Shown here: piece by piece, positions 42,575-55,539 of the stretch
Numbering within the stretch: the stretch's first letter is position 1
Layout: each line of letters begins with the position of its first letter
Origin: Coptis chinensis
Lineage: Eukaryota; Streptophyta; Magnoliopsida; Ranunculales; Ranunculaceae
Reading direction: 5' to 3'
Assembly (NCBI GenBank): GCA_015680905.1
Contig: CM027385.1
Coordinates: 81,985,501 to 82,049,500, forward strand
DNA length: 64,000 bases
Notes under the pieces: generated by a model
What the model was told of the DNA's origin: nothing
Seen by the model: the letters and a program-made list of their open reading frames with translations, nothing else
Databases searched by the model: none
Position numbers and translations under genes: made by a program

Positions 42575-43356
42575 AACAAAGACAACCAACAAAAGAATTG
42601 AAGAAAATTAATAAATAGCTTATACACATATTTTACAATCCTTTTTGAATGTGTGTTTGTTTTGAATTTTCCATTTTGTCCAGCATATGATATGAGGGCA
42701 CAAAACTCCTTTGACAAACCGAAACACTAGGCAAGAAATTCTCGCTCAATGCTGCCTCAAATGCATTCCGATTTTAAGTATTACATAACCACTTTCACAG
42801 GCGAGCACCCAAGTTTTTCATCAAATCTGTCCATAATCTCACTATTTGAATTAAACTATTCAAAATTTGATGCATAATCAGTAGGGAATTCTCAGTTTTT
42901 CTTCCACTCATCCTTTTTGAAACTTTACTAACCAACGTTAACTACTTCAAGTTCTTTGAATTTTATTAGTTGGAATTGATGAATATCATATTCTAAAAAA
43001 TCAATTTGGGAAACAAAATTCCAATCTTTTACAAAAAAAACACCCATGTAAATCAAAGAAGGTATGTTAAAGAGAGATTTTGAATAGAGAGAATGGAATA
43101 GAGGGAATTCACCAGAAGCTATTGATGTCGCCGATCACCATCCAAAAAAAAAAAAAAAAATAAAAAGAGGTTGTTTTGTTTAGTTTCGAGTTTCTATTTA
43201 GCCTCCGTTTTCTCTCTCCTTATCTTTCATTTTGTTTTATTCCCTACATTTTAGGACGATAATGGGTTTTGGTTATTGCCATGTCATTCAATCCAACCAA
43301 TCATAATTGACTTCGTAATTTTTTACTTTACTGGGCCATGTATGATAGTCGTCCCA
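42575..43356. mobile_element. Mutator-like MITE, copy 2, left end missing
   Basis: Matches 16,650-17,473. Its right end reads TGATAGTCGTCCCA and is followed by TTGGAATTA (43,357-43,365), the same 9-bp target sequence as copy 1, so the two copies were duplicated with the locus rather than inserted separately. The left end is lost at the LINE-fragment junction (about 42,573). Confidence 0.75.
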
Positions 43357-43442
43357 TTGGAATTATGCGGATATTGCCGACCAATTAATTTTGACTCATA
43401 TGTTGACTAAGCTAAGATTTGCATGCACTTGTTAGATGGCAC

Positions 43443-43690
43443 TAGGGGTGTCATTTTTTAATTTTTTTTCCGAAAACCCGAATTTTTCCGAATTCTTATC
43501 CGATATTTTTTCGAATTTGGCCAGGATATCTATGTTCCAATATACGATTTTTTTGAAAAATAATTAGATCGAAATTAGATGTGTTTTCAAAATCCGATCC
43601 AATCCAATTTTCGATTAATTTCCAAAATTTTAAGATACATTAGTCGTCTATTTCATATAATTACTAAAGTAAAATTACATATAGTTTGTA
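43443..43690. mobile_element. hAT-like 'CCGAAAA' element, 3' part missing
   Basis: Starts TAGGGGTGTC after 'gatggcac', the same position as the copy at 17,555, and follows it until 'ttacatatagttt', where it is replaced by unrelated sequence. Confidence 0.6.
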
Positions 43691-43873
43691 TTCGAGTCAC
43701 TATGAAGCGAGCTCGTATGACGAACACCTGAGATCGTTTTGAAATCACATGGTTTGGCAGATCTTTTGCCTGTGTTGAGTCGCTATGAAGCGAACTATGA
43801 AGACGAAGATTGTAATTCGGTTGGTAGTTATACTTATGTTGGACACGTGTTTGATATTAATTAAATGTGAATA
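43691..43873. other. Junction sequence 3' of GST-D
   Basis: 'gagtcactatgaagcga' occurs at about 43,693 and a near copy at about 43,779. This short unrelated sequence replaces the 3' flank seen in the other GST units and reaches almost to the GST-D stop codon. A rearrangement breakpoint is inferred. Confidence 0.45.
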
Positions 43874-43876
43874 TTA

Positions 43877-44230
<354 letters not shown>

Positions 44231-44251
44231 TTAAAAAACCCAAATTAGTAA

Positions 44252-44937
44252 GGGTGATCTTGGACACACCCATAAAAACACTCCCGTACTCCAATTTTAA
44301 AATAAATAAATAAAATTGTTTAAGACACATTTAGGTTCCTAAATTATCTTTTTTTTTATTAAGTATATCCAAGACAAAACAAAACAAATGTTTATCTTTC
44401 CAGCAAACACAAACCCTTAGAACTTATTATTATTATTTTTCTATCACTTTTTTCCGCATTTACGAAAGGAATTAGAAATAGTAAAATTGTAGAATTTGGG
44501 AAAACAAATTAGTCTTCCTCCTCTTCTTACTCATCGGCCATTAATGCATTTTTTCCTCGTTACAGCTCCTTGTTGTTTTTCTCATTTTTCGTTTGAGAAA
44601 TTTTTAATTAGATATATTTATACTAAATTCCTTTAACCCTTCTACAATGATAAAAAAGAAGTAATTGCAATAAGAAAAAGAAAATCAAATTTGAAATAAC
44701 TTCTAGAAGAGGAAAAAGACGTTTATTTTTTGGAAGAAAATCAAATTTGAAATAACTTCTAGAAGAGGAAAAAGACAGTTTATTTTTTGGGCATTCTTTT
44801 ATATTTATTAGAAATTCTCTTATTATACAGTGTGTTTCAGTGACACAAATATTCTTCAAGGTCCAGAGTATTACTTTCAATTTTTTTTATTTGTTGTTTT
44901 CTTTTGGAATGTTTTATGGGTGTGTCCAAGATCACCC
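44252..44937. mobile_element. MITE in the GST-D intron, 686 bp
   Basis: Perfect terminal inverted repeats of 26 bp (44,252-44,277 and 44,912-44,937; first bases GGGTGATCTTGGACAC) are flanked by a perfect 8-bp duplication ATTAGTAA (44,244-44,251 and 44,938-44,945). GST-C has the site unoccupied (aaattagtaattt at about 38,210). A 57-bp direct duplication lies inside at about 44,680-44,785. The 8-bp duplication suggests hAT, though the GGG terminus is not classical. Confidence 0.88.
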
Positions 44938-45004
44938 ATTAGTAATTAGTAAATGACAAAAACTGAGTTGTCTCAAAGAACATAAATACAGACCGAGTTA
45001 GTTA

Positions 45005-45244
<240 letters not shown>

Positions 45245-45248
45245 CTAG

Positions 45249-48200
45249 CCATTTGGCCCGGCCTATGGCCGGACTTGCTACATAGATAGCTAATGACTCA
45301 AAAGCCTAAAGTTTACTTGAATAAATAATATATGTATATTGATAGCTAATGATTCATTGTATACTTTATTTGAAGGGTTTATGTTTTTCTAATTTTTTTT
45401 TAAGGGTTTTGACAAAAGGTTTTATTTCTATTTTTGGATTATTATTATCCTAAATAACAATTCTTATCATCCACCTATATAAACTATATCAAAATATAAC
45501 GCAACAATCAAGGAATATAACACGTACTCAAAACATACCATATATTTAAGCGATAACCGAATTATATTCATTACACACAATGGCCTCTACATCTGCATAT
45601 GATTATGAAGTTTTATAGCAGATCGGTTAAAGAGCCGTTTCAAAAAGATATCTTTTGGTATAATACAATAATCCCAAGCTAAAAAATTCATACAAAAAAG
45701 AATTCAATTAATCTACTTTATTTCTTCAATTGAACTTCAGTTGAATAAGCAGCTACACTCTCTTAACAAATAACTAACACAATTGAGACTTTCCACAACC
45801 ATTTTTTTTATCCGACTCCAAGTTCAGTGGCTGTTTACATTTTGAAGGAATGAAACTGCAAAACTGAAATAATGGTAATCCCCCTTTGAATGCTTACATT
45901 CATCCCGCCAGATTAGGGGTTGTTAAGTAGTAGCTACTGATAAATGATCCCATTTGACAATAAAATCTAAAAAGTTCTAGCCACTTCTTGCAACAAAATC
46001 CTAAATGCAAAGATATATCAATCCTTTCACAATAACGAAAATTAGGTATCTTGTAATTCTAGCTACACAAACCCATTACTAAAAAAAAGTCACCAATATG
46101 AAGCCCAAAAAATTGTATTACGAACAATTTTAATCCGAAAGTAGTTTTATTGACCTATGAGACTTATAAGTTAAATATGCTGACGTTTATATGACAATAT
46201 GACTCAATTCTGAATAGATCCGACCATAAAACTCAAATCACACTATGGAAGGATAGATTTGCTTGATCAAAGTCAACACCAACATAGGATTAGGCATCGT
46301 AGTTATATCCGAATCTAGCTAGTGTTTGCCTAAACAAAGAACAACAATATATATAAATACCAGGTTGCCTTTTCTATGTGTCTCTTTTCTAATGTCTCTT
46401 TAGGTTGTTCACAAAATTAGACATCTAATGCCTTCACTTTTAACATTTCCAAGTCTTGCAAAGCATGGAACTTAATGGTACTCTACATTATGAGCCTGCT
46501 GAACTCAAAAAAGGAAATTTAAATAAGATTATTTTTTTGCTAATAAGAATACCTATTAATAGCAAAAGGTGGCTACATTGTAGTAAGCTCCAAAGAGGTA
46601 GCTTTATTGGACTTCACTCTTTTATGTTCATAAATCTATAATAAGTGAGTCCATCTTGTTAAGCCCTTATGTAGGAAGCCGGGCTTACCTTCTCACCATT
46701 GTGCAGTTCCTTTGGCCATAGATGTTCCTAATATAGTACATAAGTTAGCTCCACAATGAACTTCCCTCCAACTTGTTAAGTTGATCCAAGTTGTTGTTTA
46801 GTTGCTCCAAGTTGTCTGATCTAACCTTCCAGTGCACCTTGTTTGCTTGGAATGCTTTTACTGCTTCACCAGAATCACTCAATCCATATATAATTCCATT
46901 CCAGTTCATTGGCTTTGCTAGTCCCTTTGACAATGGCCTTAACTTATACAATTGGTATTAAGTCGGATACAATGGGTGCAAAGGACTTAATCAGACAGAA
47001 CTTGATAAAATCAACAACGCATAATCAAAGACTTTTACCACACAATAACATAGTAAACGCAAAGTCATTATACTATGTGAATAACTTAACACCACGTAAT
47101 AGCATTGTAACAATCAACAATCTCAATATGACATCTTTTAACATCAAAATAACTTTAGACACTCATTGGCATGAGGCATAGTCAAATCAAATAAGATGAG
47201 GAAACAGAGATAGAAGAAGGAGATTAGAGATTGAGCATGATTATTACCTTTCAAGTGAAAGCTTTGTGCAAAACTTTTGAAGCTCGAGTTTCCATAAAGA
47301 AATAGTTTGGGTGTTGTTTTCGCAAAAAAGTGTTGAGTTTAGTGTTTAGGGTCTAACTTTCTTAATCGTTAGGAGTTTCCCAATAGCACTAATACTCTTC
47401 ATTCTTGACCATCGGATGTGCCCAAACAGTTTTCTCCTTGACCATTCGATGTAGGCTTCACAGATTTTGAGTAAAATATACCTTGAAATCGTCACTTCAT
47501 TCTTCTTCAATTCTCTTTCTGAGCTTTTCTCCTTTAAGTTGTATCTGCCACTTAGGTTTCCAACAGTGTGTATGCTCGATGATCTCACTTGTGCAATCAA
47601 TACATTTTTCATGTAACGTAATTCCAATTTCAGCCACGGGGGCTTGGCTTAGCTTATTAAAGCATTGTCGGTTTGTCACACAATTCCAATTTCACCAACA
47701 ACAATACAACATGTATTAATTCTCCATTATACATGAATATTTATCATACTTGATGAATATGTAACATTGAATAGAAATATATAATAAAAGTGAATGGTAA
47801 ATTAGAAAATGGTTATCATAGGAAATAAACAATCGTACCTGATTCAGAATCAGAACCATGATTGAGCTACAATATCAGTGATATGTTGGTCTACCACCAT
47901 CAAGACCACGAACGGAATAATACGATAAAATCAATTGACAAACTAACGCATAAAAAATAATTCAAAGAGAATGGAGAAACAAAAAAAAAACAATTAACTA
48001 TTTTATTTTGGTGAGGTTTTGAGATATTATTCTTTAAATAATAATGAAAGTAGTAAAGTAAATCAATCGATGAACTGAACTTACAAAAAAAATAGTTCAA
48101 AGAGAATGACGAATCCTTGATTCGATTTCTTCTCAAAGCGAAGCTCATTGGCAAAATTGAGGATTCTCCTTCCCTTGAAGAAGATGGGTGTGATTGAATT

Positions 48201-50790
48201 AAATTTTTTTTAAAACATGTGAGTCTTTTGGTTGAATTTCGAAGATGAAGAGAGGGTTTGGAAGAGATGTGGTTTTTAGTACGAAGGGTTATTTTGATAA
48301 TTCCGAAGGCTCCATTCCCGTTGAATACTCATTTTAATTCACAACGAAATAAGTCCCTTGACTAAAGCACAGGCAAAGAAAAAGCATGCGCTGTTTAATT
48401 GATTTACAACCGCAAGTTCAATAACAATTACACCATTCAACTACCACTAACTTTATTAAAATATTATTATCGCACTCATAACGCATCAACTCGTCAACAC
48501 CAAACATGCAATTATAAACAATTAGGTTAGTGTCAAAATTTTCATCTAAAGGTTTTGGGATATTGTACATTGGTACTAAGTTTTAATGAATGCTTAGATT
48601 GATACTGAACAAATTAAAGGATAATTATATTATTAAGAAAAGGAGAGAGCATACCAAAGGTAGATCTGACCAGGAGTGAGATTTAATGTTTATTGCTCTT
48701 GTAATAGAAATGTACTGCTGAACCTATTTGTAGATGAGCATTTCAATGCCCATTTAGCAATAACTGCAGCCTTCACTGTGATTATCGCATGGCCTCCACA
48801 TTAGTTAGCATTTGTCATTCCAACACCTAACATTAATATCACACCAAAATGTACTTAATAATCCATTCATCACCAAGGAAAGTGTAAGCAAACATAGCCT
48901 AAACTTAGGCCAGAGATAGCAATATCTCTAACAACAAATAACCTATCGTACTTGAGCAATTATCATGAAAAGAAGCACCTGAGTATTATTTATAAAAAAA
49001 AAAAAAAAAAAAAAAAAACCCTTGAAAGTTTTAGTACCTAAACCTGGTTGATATATTCTCTAATCGGTTAATCTATTTTTCTAGTAAGGCAAAACTATTT
49101 ACATTTTGCATATGATATGAAAGTGGTAAAATTTAAACCCACACATCTTCAACATAATAAATCTTGGAGCATGTTACATGCTTACAATTTTTTTGAGATG
49201 CGCAGAAAAAAGAAGAAGAAGAAACCTTACTTCATAAACATTAGGTGTTGGGCCGTTGGGGGAAACGTTGAGTTGTTCTCACATTGGTTGTCCGTCAAAT
49301 TGGAAAGTCGATGACGAAGAAGGTTACATTCAACATTTCTCACACAGCTGTGGGAGGCATGGAGCAACTTGCTGAATTGCAAAGAAACCACCTCCATGCT
49401 ACATGAGAAGCGATAAAACAATATTAAAACTCATTCAATTATGAGACATAAAATCTGCTGGAAAACAACTACTGATTGAAAAGAAAAATACTGACGCTTA
49501 TAAGGATAGAATATTACTTGGGTTGTGAATGTTGACGGTTATGGCTATGTTGCCACTACTTTATCTATTATGTAGAAAGCTTAGTCAAACCCTCAAAGGT
49601 CACCGGTTATTTGTGCAGCCTAACATGGGATCTATGTTAGGTAATCTTGTAGTCTATACTCGCTGTTTCTAAATGGTGCATTGCAATTATATAACCTTAT
49701 AGTTTAGAATGGTGAAATCGGAGAATTACCAATTGTCAAATTCCTGTAATGGAAAAAAAAAATAAAAAAAAAAAAATAAAAATAGTAAAATAAAATAACA
49801 GGCTAAAAAATAAACCAAATTGCAAAAAAAGAGAAAGAAAATCAGGATGAACAGCTAACGCTCATAATGTTAACAAAAGGTCTTCCAAATTTACTTATTG
49901 AGATTCCTAGTGCATCTACATGTATACCGTTCAAGTAATAGTCTTGCATTCACAACATGAAGTCATCTCCATTGACCGTAAGCATTGAAGAGCATATAAA
50001 ATGTTTAAAATGAAAAATAATAAGAGTAGTTTTTAGAAGAAAATAAAACTTTCAATTACAGTATAAGTCCTCACTAACATATAACCATACTAACATCTTT
50101 AAAACGCATCCAATAAATAGAATACCTCATCCCCCCAAACCCATCCCATTATTGTGCTTTGGAGGTTTTTTTCCAAGTGGCATGCAGAAGAATGTAAGAC
50201 CCAATTCATAATAGGACAGTAGGGAGATGGTCATACAATTACATCCTCAAATTCTAAATGATAATAAGTTCAGATAGTCGACTCTTTTCAACATCTTCAG
50301 AATGTCAACTTGGTCAAAAGTGTATTGTGTAATATTTTGCAAACTTTTAACAGTAAGGTAAAAATAATTTTCTAACATTTGGGCCTTACACTTGAAAAAT
50401 AGCCTAGAAAATCAAGAAAATGATTGGATAATCGGTGGTAGCAAGAGTTTCTATTTCATTTAGAAGCTAAGGCACGGAGAAGCAGAGGACACAAAAGCTC
50501 CAACGTGCAAAAAAGTATGCAATGCAAGAGGAGCATCCATTGGAAGCCCTACTAATAAACAATATGTCCTTGCCTGCCCAGCCACAAAAGTCAAAAGAAG
50601 TAAGTTTCAACCTATAAAAGTCAGAACTTCGATTTCCTTTGAAGTCTGTTCGCGCTTTTTGTAAGAAAGTACATCGAACCAATTGTATACGTTATTTATT
50701 TGTAAAGAAAAGGCAAGGGTGATTTGAAGTGACATAGTTTTGGTAGAAAATTTTCAATTGAATCCAGCTCTCGCCTTCATTCAGATGTCA
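45249..50790. other. Helitron interior, 3' two-thirds, no recognised gene
   Basis: AT-rich sequence with poly-A runs (48,992-49,018; 49,750-49,780) and no frame with a recognised domain. A short minus-strand frame at 46,745-46,951 includes LEQLNNNLDQLNKLEGSS, a small coiled-coil-like peptide of unknown origin. Confidence 0.5.
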
Positions 50791-50794
50791 TAGA

Positions 50795-50905
50795 AGCAGA
50801 GGACACCGAGGTTATAGGCTTCCGCAATTCTCATGAGCAGTGGCACAAAGAGCAGCATGTTGTTCTACCCTGTAAACAGATGAAAGAACCCTTGCATCAC
50901 AATGT
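50795..50905 (+). other. Possible captured exon in the Helitron
   Basis: Between an acceptor-like 'cattcag' (about 50,778-50,784) and a good donor 'gtaagt' (50,904-50,909) the + strand is open and encodes NSHEQWHKEQHVVLP with acidic residues before it. The codon use and flanking splice signals look like an exon. Gene family not recognised. It is on the opposite strand to the coiled-coil fragment. Confidence 0.25.
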
Positions 50906-52605
50906 AAGTCTGTGCTTCCACTTTGTTCTTTCTTCTGATCTATGGTCCTCAACATACATTTTCATCACTGAATTTCATTGTTTTTCTTTACTTGCGCAGG
51001 AGATCACAAACTTCCACTTTCTTCAACTAATTCATCAGTCTTTTGTGCTATACAACTACATAAGTGAACAAACTCGGGAAAGAAATTAATAATAAATTTG
51101 TTAGAGTTACATGCATGAGTGTTGTATCATGTGTGTAGATATATTACCATCTATAAATTGAAAATGACATGAAGCCTACTAACATAATATGAACACAAAC
51201 GTACCTTGCATGACTTCTGCTGTTTTCATTTATAGTTTTATAATATCTTGTGAGTCTATTAGAGTTACGTACTTGTCCTTTCAATCTAGGAATTGCAGAA
51301 CCTTCTCAGTTCTCACCATATTCCTTTTGCCATCTCTTGACCTTCATAGGTGCAACTATCGTTCTTTTGCAAAGGGTGTCCAACTATCATAAAAGGCAAT
51401 CATTAATTTTGCAAAGAACAGAAAATTAAAGAAACCATGAATATAACTTTAGACACTCAAGTACATGGGTATGATTCTTGAAACAAATAGTATCCATTAC
51501 TCAGACAAATGGTGCTTACTGGGAGAAAATTATTGACGTGATGTATGAATAAACCAATGAAGGTTCTCTGAAAATTTAAGCAGACATGCATGAACTACTA
51601 AAACCTGATCTAAACCATGACTACAAATCCATAGCAGAATCCTAGACAATGTTATTCTTGGACCTGCATTATGTTAAATTATTGCTCTTCTCGTTGAAAT
51701 AATCATGGATTGTGTAAAACAACTCTATAATATAAGAGAACTCTGTAACTTAAATAGAGTCCAAGTACAGTGGTCAATGGTATTACGGTACTGTTATGGT
51801 GAGCACTGAGCAGTACTGCAAAGAATTTTCATACATCATTTAAAAAAATGAAAGAGATTAAAAAGAAAAAGAAAAAAGCAGTTAAAATTTTAACGACTAT
51901 GTGAATAAATGAAACCCAAAATTAAAAGAACGTACAAAAAAATATCTAAAACTTTATCAAATAGTAAACAGTATTAATATAGAATAACTAAAGCTTCTGC
52001 ACATTACGGTGATGTGCACCTAGGCTGAGACTTCAAATATTAATGTGAAAATGTTGCAGTGTTGCTGCGTATTAAAGAAATAAATTACTGCTAAAGATAA
52101 ATCAAATATCCGGGCATCCAGCTATTGCACTAAGTATAGATTTGCTTTGCCGATGGTTATATTGATTCTATGGACCAAAGCACACTCCATTCTATTATAA
52201 ATTTATAATATATGATGCAATCAAAAACATGTGAAGGCAAGCGTATGAACAAATAATTTTCAAACTTCTAGGAAAAGCTCTTCCATAAGAATGACAACGA
52301 ATGAAACTACAATATATTTGCTACATAGAGTATACTTAATAAATAAAACTTCGTTCTATATGTAAGCCGAGAGATAAAATACAACGCCATAACTTAAAGA
52401 CTGCTTCTTTCCTGACCACAACTGACTCTGACGACACACTATATATATACCACAACTGACGATAATTTAAACTGACATTCTAAATCAAGATTTCCAGAAA
52501 TACGCTGACTTGTCTGATTACTGGTGCCCTCTATTCATCTTCCTGCGTTAGTTCATTCTGTAAGTTGTGTTCTTTTAGCTAACAGTATAACCTTTCTCTA
52601 AAGGG

Positions 52606-53090
52606 CTAGAACGTCATTAGTGCTTGAGACTTTGAAGAGACACTGAATAACTTCACTGAAAATAAACCCTTCATTTTGCTAAATTCAAAATGGCCCCATT
52701 TCTTCGATGGCTCCTTAGCAACCCTGCTCTTGCATAGAGTAAGATTCTCTTTTAATATTTCCAAAGATAAATTGAGTTGTCTTATTACCTCCCTCTTCTC
52801 TTCATCTTTCTGCATGAGTTGCTCTTTCTGAATCCTGTTCTCCTCTTTGAGCCTCTCTATTTCATCTCTCAGCTTAATGACTTCGCTTTCAGTAACTAAT
52901 TTCACGACGCCTGCTTCCATTCTATTAACCTGGGCATCCTCTTGTTCGTGGTCATCAACTTCAGACTCCCCACACTCTTCTTCTCTGACTTCTGTATCAG
53001 CATGAATTTCTTCCTCTTATTCAGGACCATCAACTTCAGACTCCCCCAACTCAGAATAAGTCTCTGAGTAGCTATCAAGCCTTTGGTGTT
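52606..53090 (-). pseudogene. Captured coiled-coil gene fragment, possibly NETWORKED/KIP1-like
   Basis: The minus strand encodes about 160 residues ending at 52,606. First comes an acidic stretch (LDSYSETYSELGESEVDG), then one TAA stop at about 53,015, then HADTEVREEECGESEVDDHE. The 104-residue open frame (52,920-52,606) contains ESEVIKLRDEIERLKEENR, then EEKREVIRQLNLSLEILKEN and EPSKKWGHFEFSKMKGLFS. The heptads (EIERLKEEN...) predict a coiled coil. The 'KREVIRQL' signature and the basic C-terminus recall plant NET/KIP1-like actin-binding proteins, but this is from memory and not certain. No start exon or promoter accompanies it, so it is read as a fragment carried by the Helitron. Confidence 0.5.
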
Positions 53091-53969
53091 GTTCTAAATC
53101 AGTTCATAAACACAACTATAAGGCCGCATTTGGCATTGCTGAAATCATGACCTGTTTTTGTCTTCAATGTCATAAATTTAACAAAGCTATGCAATCTCCA
53201 CTACGTAATTGACTGTGACATGTAGAATGCAATCCAAAAAAGTAATTATAAGAAGGATGAGACTTGCCGCATCTTCTTATCACTCATTAGACACCAAATT
53301 ACACATCTTGAGATTAGATCGAAAAAGGCATGATCATAGGGATCTAATCAAGGGAAAAACAAATTCAAACTTACAAATCAATTATGGCTTCCTTTTCCTC
53401 CCGTTCTTCCTGATTATTATCATTATGCAAACAAAAAAACGATTTGAAAGACATACCTGGTTGAAAAGGGAAGAAGTTTGGTAGTGAAATCAAAATTTTA
53501 GTTGCACATTGCAATCGTCTTGAAAGATTTGAGAGATGTTGGCAGAATGGCAATCATCATTTTTTTGGGAGAGAGAGAGAGTTTGGGGAGGATAGGCTTT
53601 TTTTTTTTTTATTGAGTTTTGTGGGTTATGGTAAAAGCTAAGCTGTTCGTCCTAGAGAAAAAAGAGGTGACGACGTGTTTCATTGGAACATTCTCAAAAA
53701 TCTATCCTAAGATAGGTTTCCTTAGTTACTACTTAGCTCTCATTTTTCAGGTTTCCTTTTGTTTAAGAATGGAGATAAGATTTAAGAGATAAGATTTAAG
53801 AATGGAGATAAGATTTAAGAAAAAGGTTTTTATCTACTTATCTATTTTGGGCTACGAACAATTGAAATCGCCAAAAAAGTGCGTAGAATTCATTTTTTAG
53901 GTAAAAATCGATGTGTCGGTCGAGAGAAAAAGTAGGGCGTGGGGTCCTTCACCTGAGCATTCTCAACTA

Positions 53970-54405
<436 letters not shown>

Positions 54406-54481
54406 CTAGATTTTGGACCGGGCATACGGGGATCTATTAAATATTTTGTGTCTTTGAAAAGGCTTTATAAAATGTCTCACA

Positions 54482-55132
54482 CAAATTTTCGAATCGAAAT
54501 ATATTTTTATTGAAAATAAACCAAATCGTTAATAAACAGGGGATTATGGTACATAAATACTTGAAAACTAAATGATCAAATTAAGATAGCCTTTTCACTT
54601 TGTGGTTTAGGATATTAATCCATAATTTTCAAATAGAATTATCTTAAACTCGATCTAGCTTGTGTAATAATTTTATTAGATTTATGGTTATTTAGCGGCA
54701 AATTTTTGAATCAGAATATATTTTTATTGAAAATAAACCGAAATACGTTAATAAGCAGCGATTATGGTACATAAGTATTTGGAAACTAAGGGATCAAATT
54801 GAGATAGCCTCTTCACTTTGTGGTTTAGGATATTAATCCGAAATTTCCAAATAAAATTATCTTAAACTCGATCTAGCTTGTATAATAGTTTTATTAGATT
54901 TATGGTGATTTAGCAGCAAATTTTTTAATTAGAATATATTTTTATTGAAAATAAATCGAAATACGTTAATGAGCAGCGATTATGGTGCATAAGTACTTGG
55001 AAACTAAGGGATCAAATTGAAATAGCCTATTCACTTTGTGGTTTAGGATATTAATCCGTAATTTTCAAATGGAATTATTTTAAATTTGATCTAGCTTGTA
55101 TAATAGTTTTATTAGATTTATGGTGATTTAGC
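54482..55132. repeat. Three-copy tandem array, about 217-bp units
   Basis: Units begin at about 54,482, 54,699 and 54,917 with 'caaattttt(g)aat', and each contains 'atatatttttattgaaaataaacc', 'cactttgtggtttaggatattaatcc' and 'ctcgatctagcttgtataatagttttatta'. The same array is in the Helitron at 61,999. Confidence 0.88.
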
Positions 55133-55539
55133 GGTAAATCATCACCGCTCAGCTTACGTACTAATGTGTTCAAATCACTAAAATAGATTGATTGTTTTCA
55201 TATCCTCAAAGAATACACTACTCCCACTTGAAAAGATTTATCACATGAACACGTCCTACGAACGGGTGTCGTTATACTAAATTATTCTAAAAAATATTAG
55301 TAATTATGCATAGCTATGAGATATAAAAATTATATTAATTACTCATTTAAATTTCTTGCACCACTCTCTATAAAATGGAAGCATCAAACCTTGATAAAAC
55401 TCATCGACTTATTTTTATTGTTAGGTTTAACAATATAAGTTTGATTGAAGTTTTGTGATAATTATGATAAACACTACTTAAAATGCAAAACTATATTTGT
55501 CGAGACATTTATTCCCCCTACATATAATACAAATATGTT

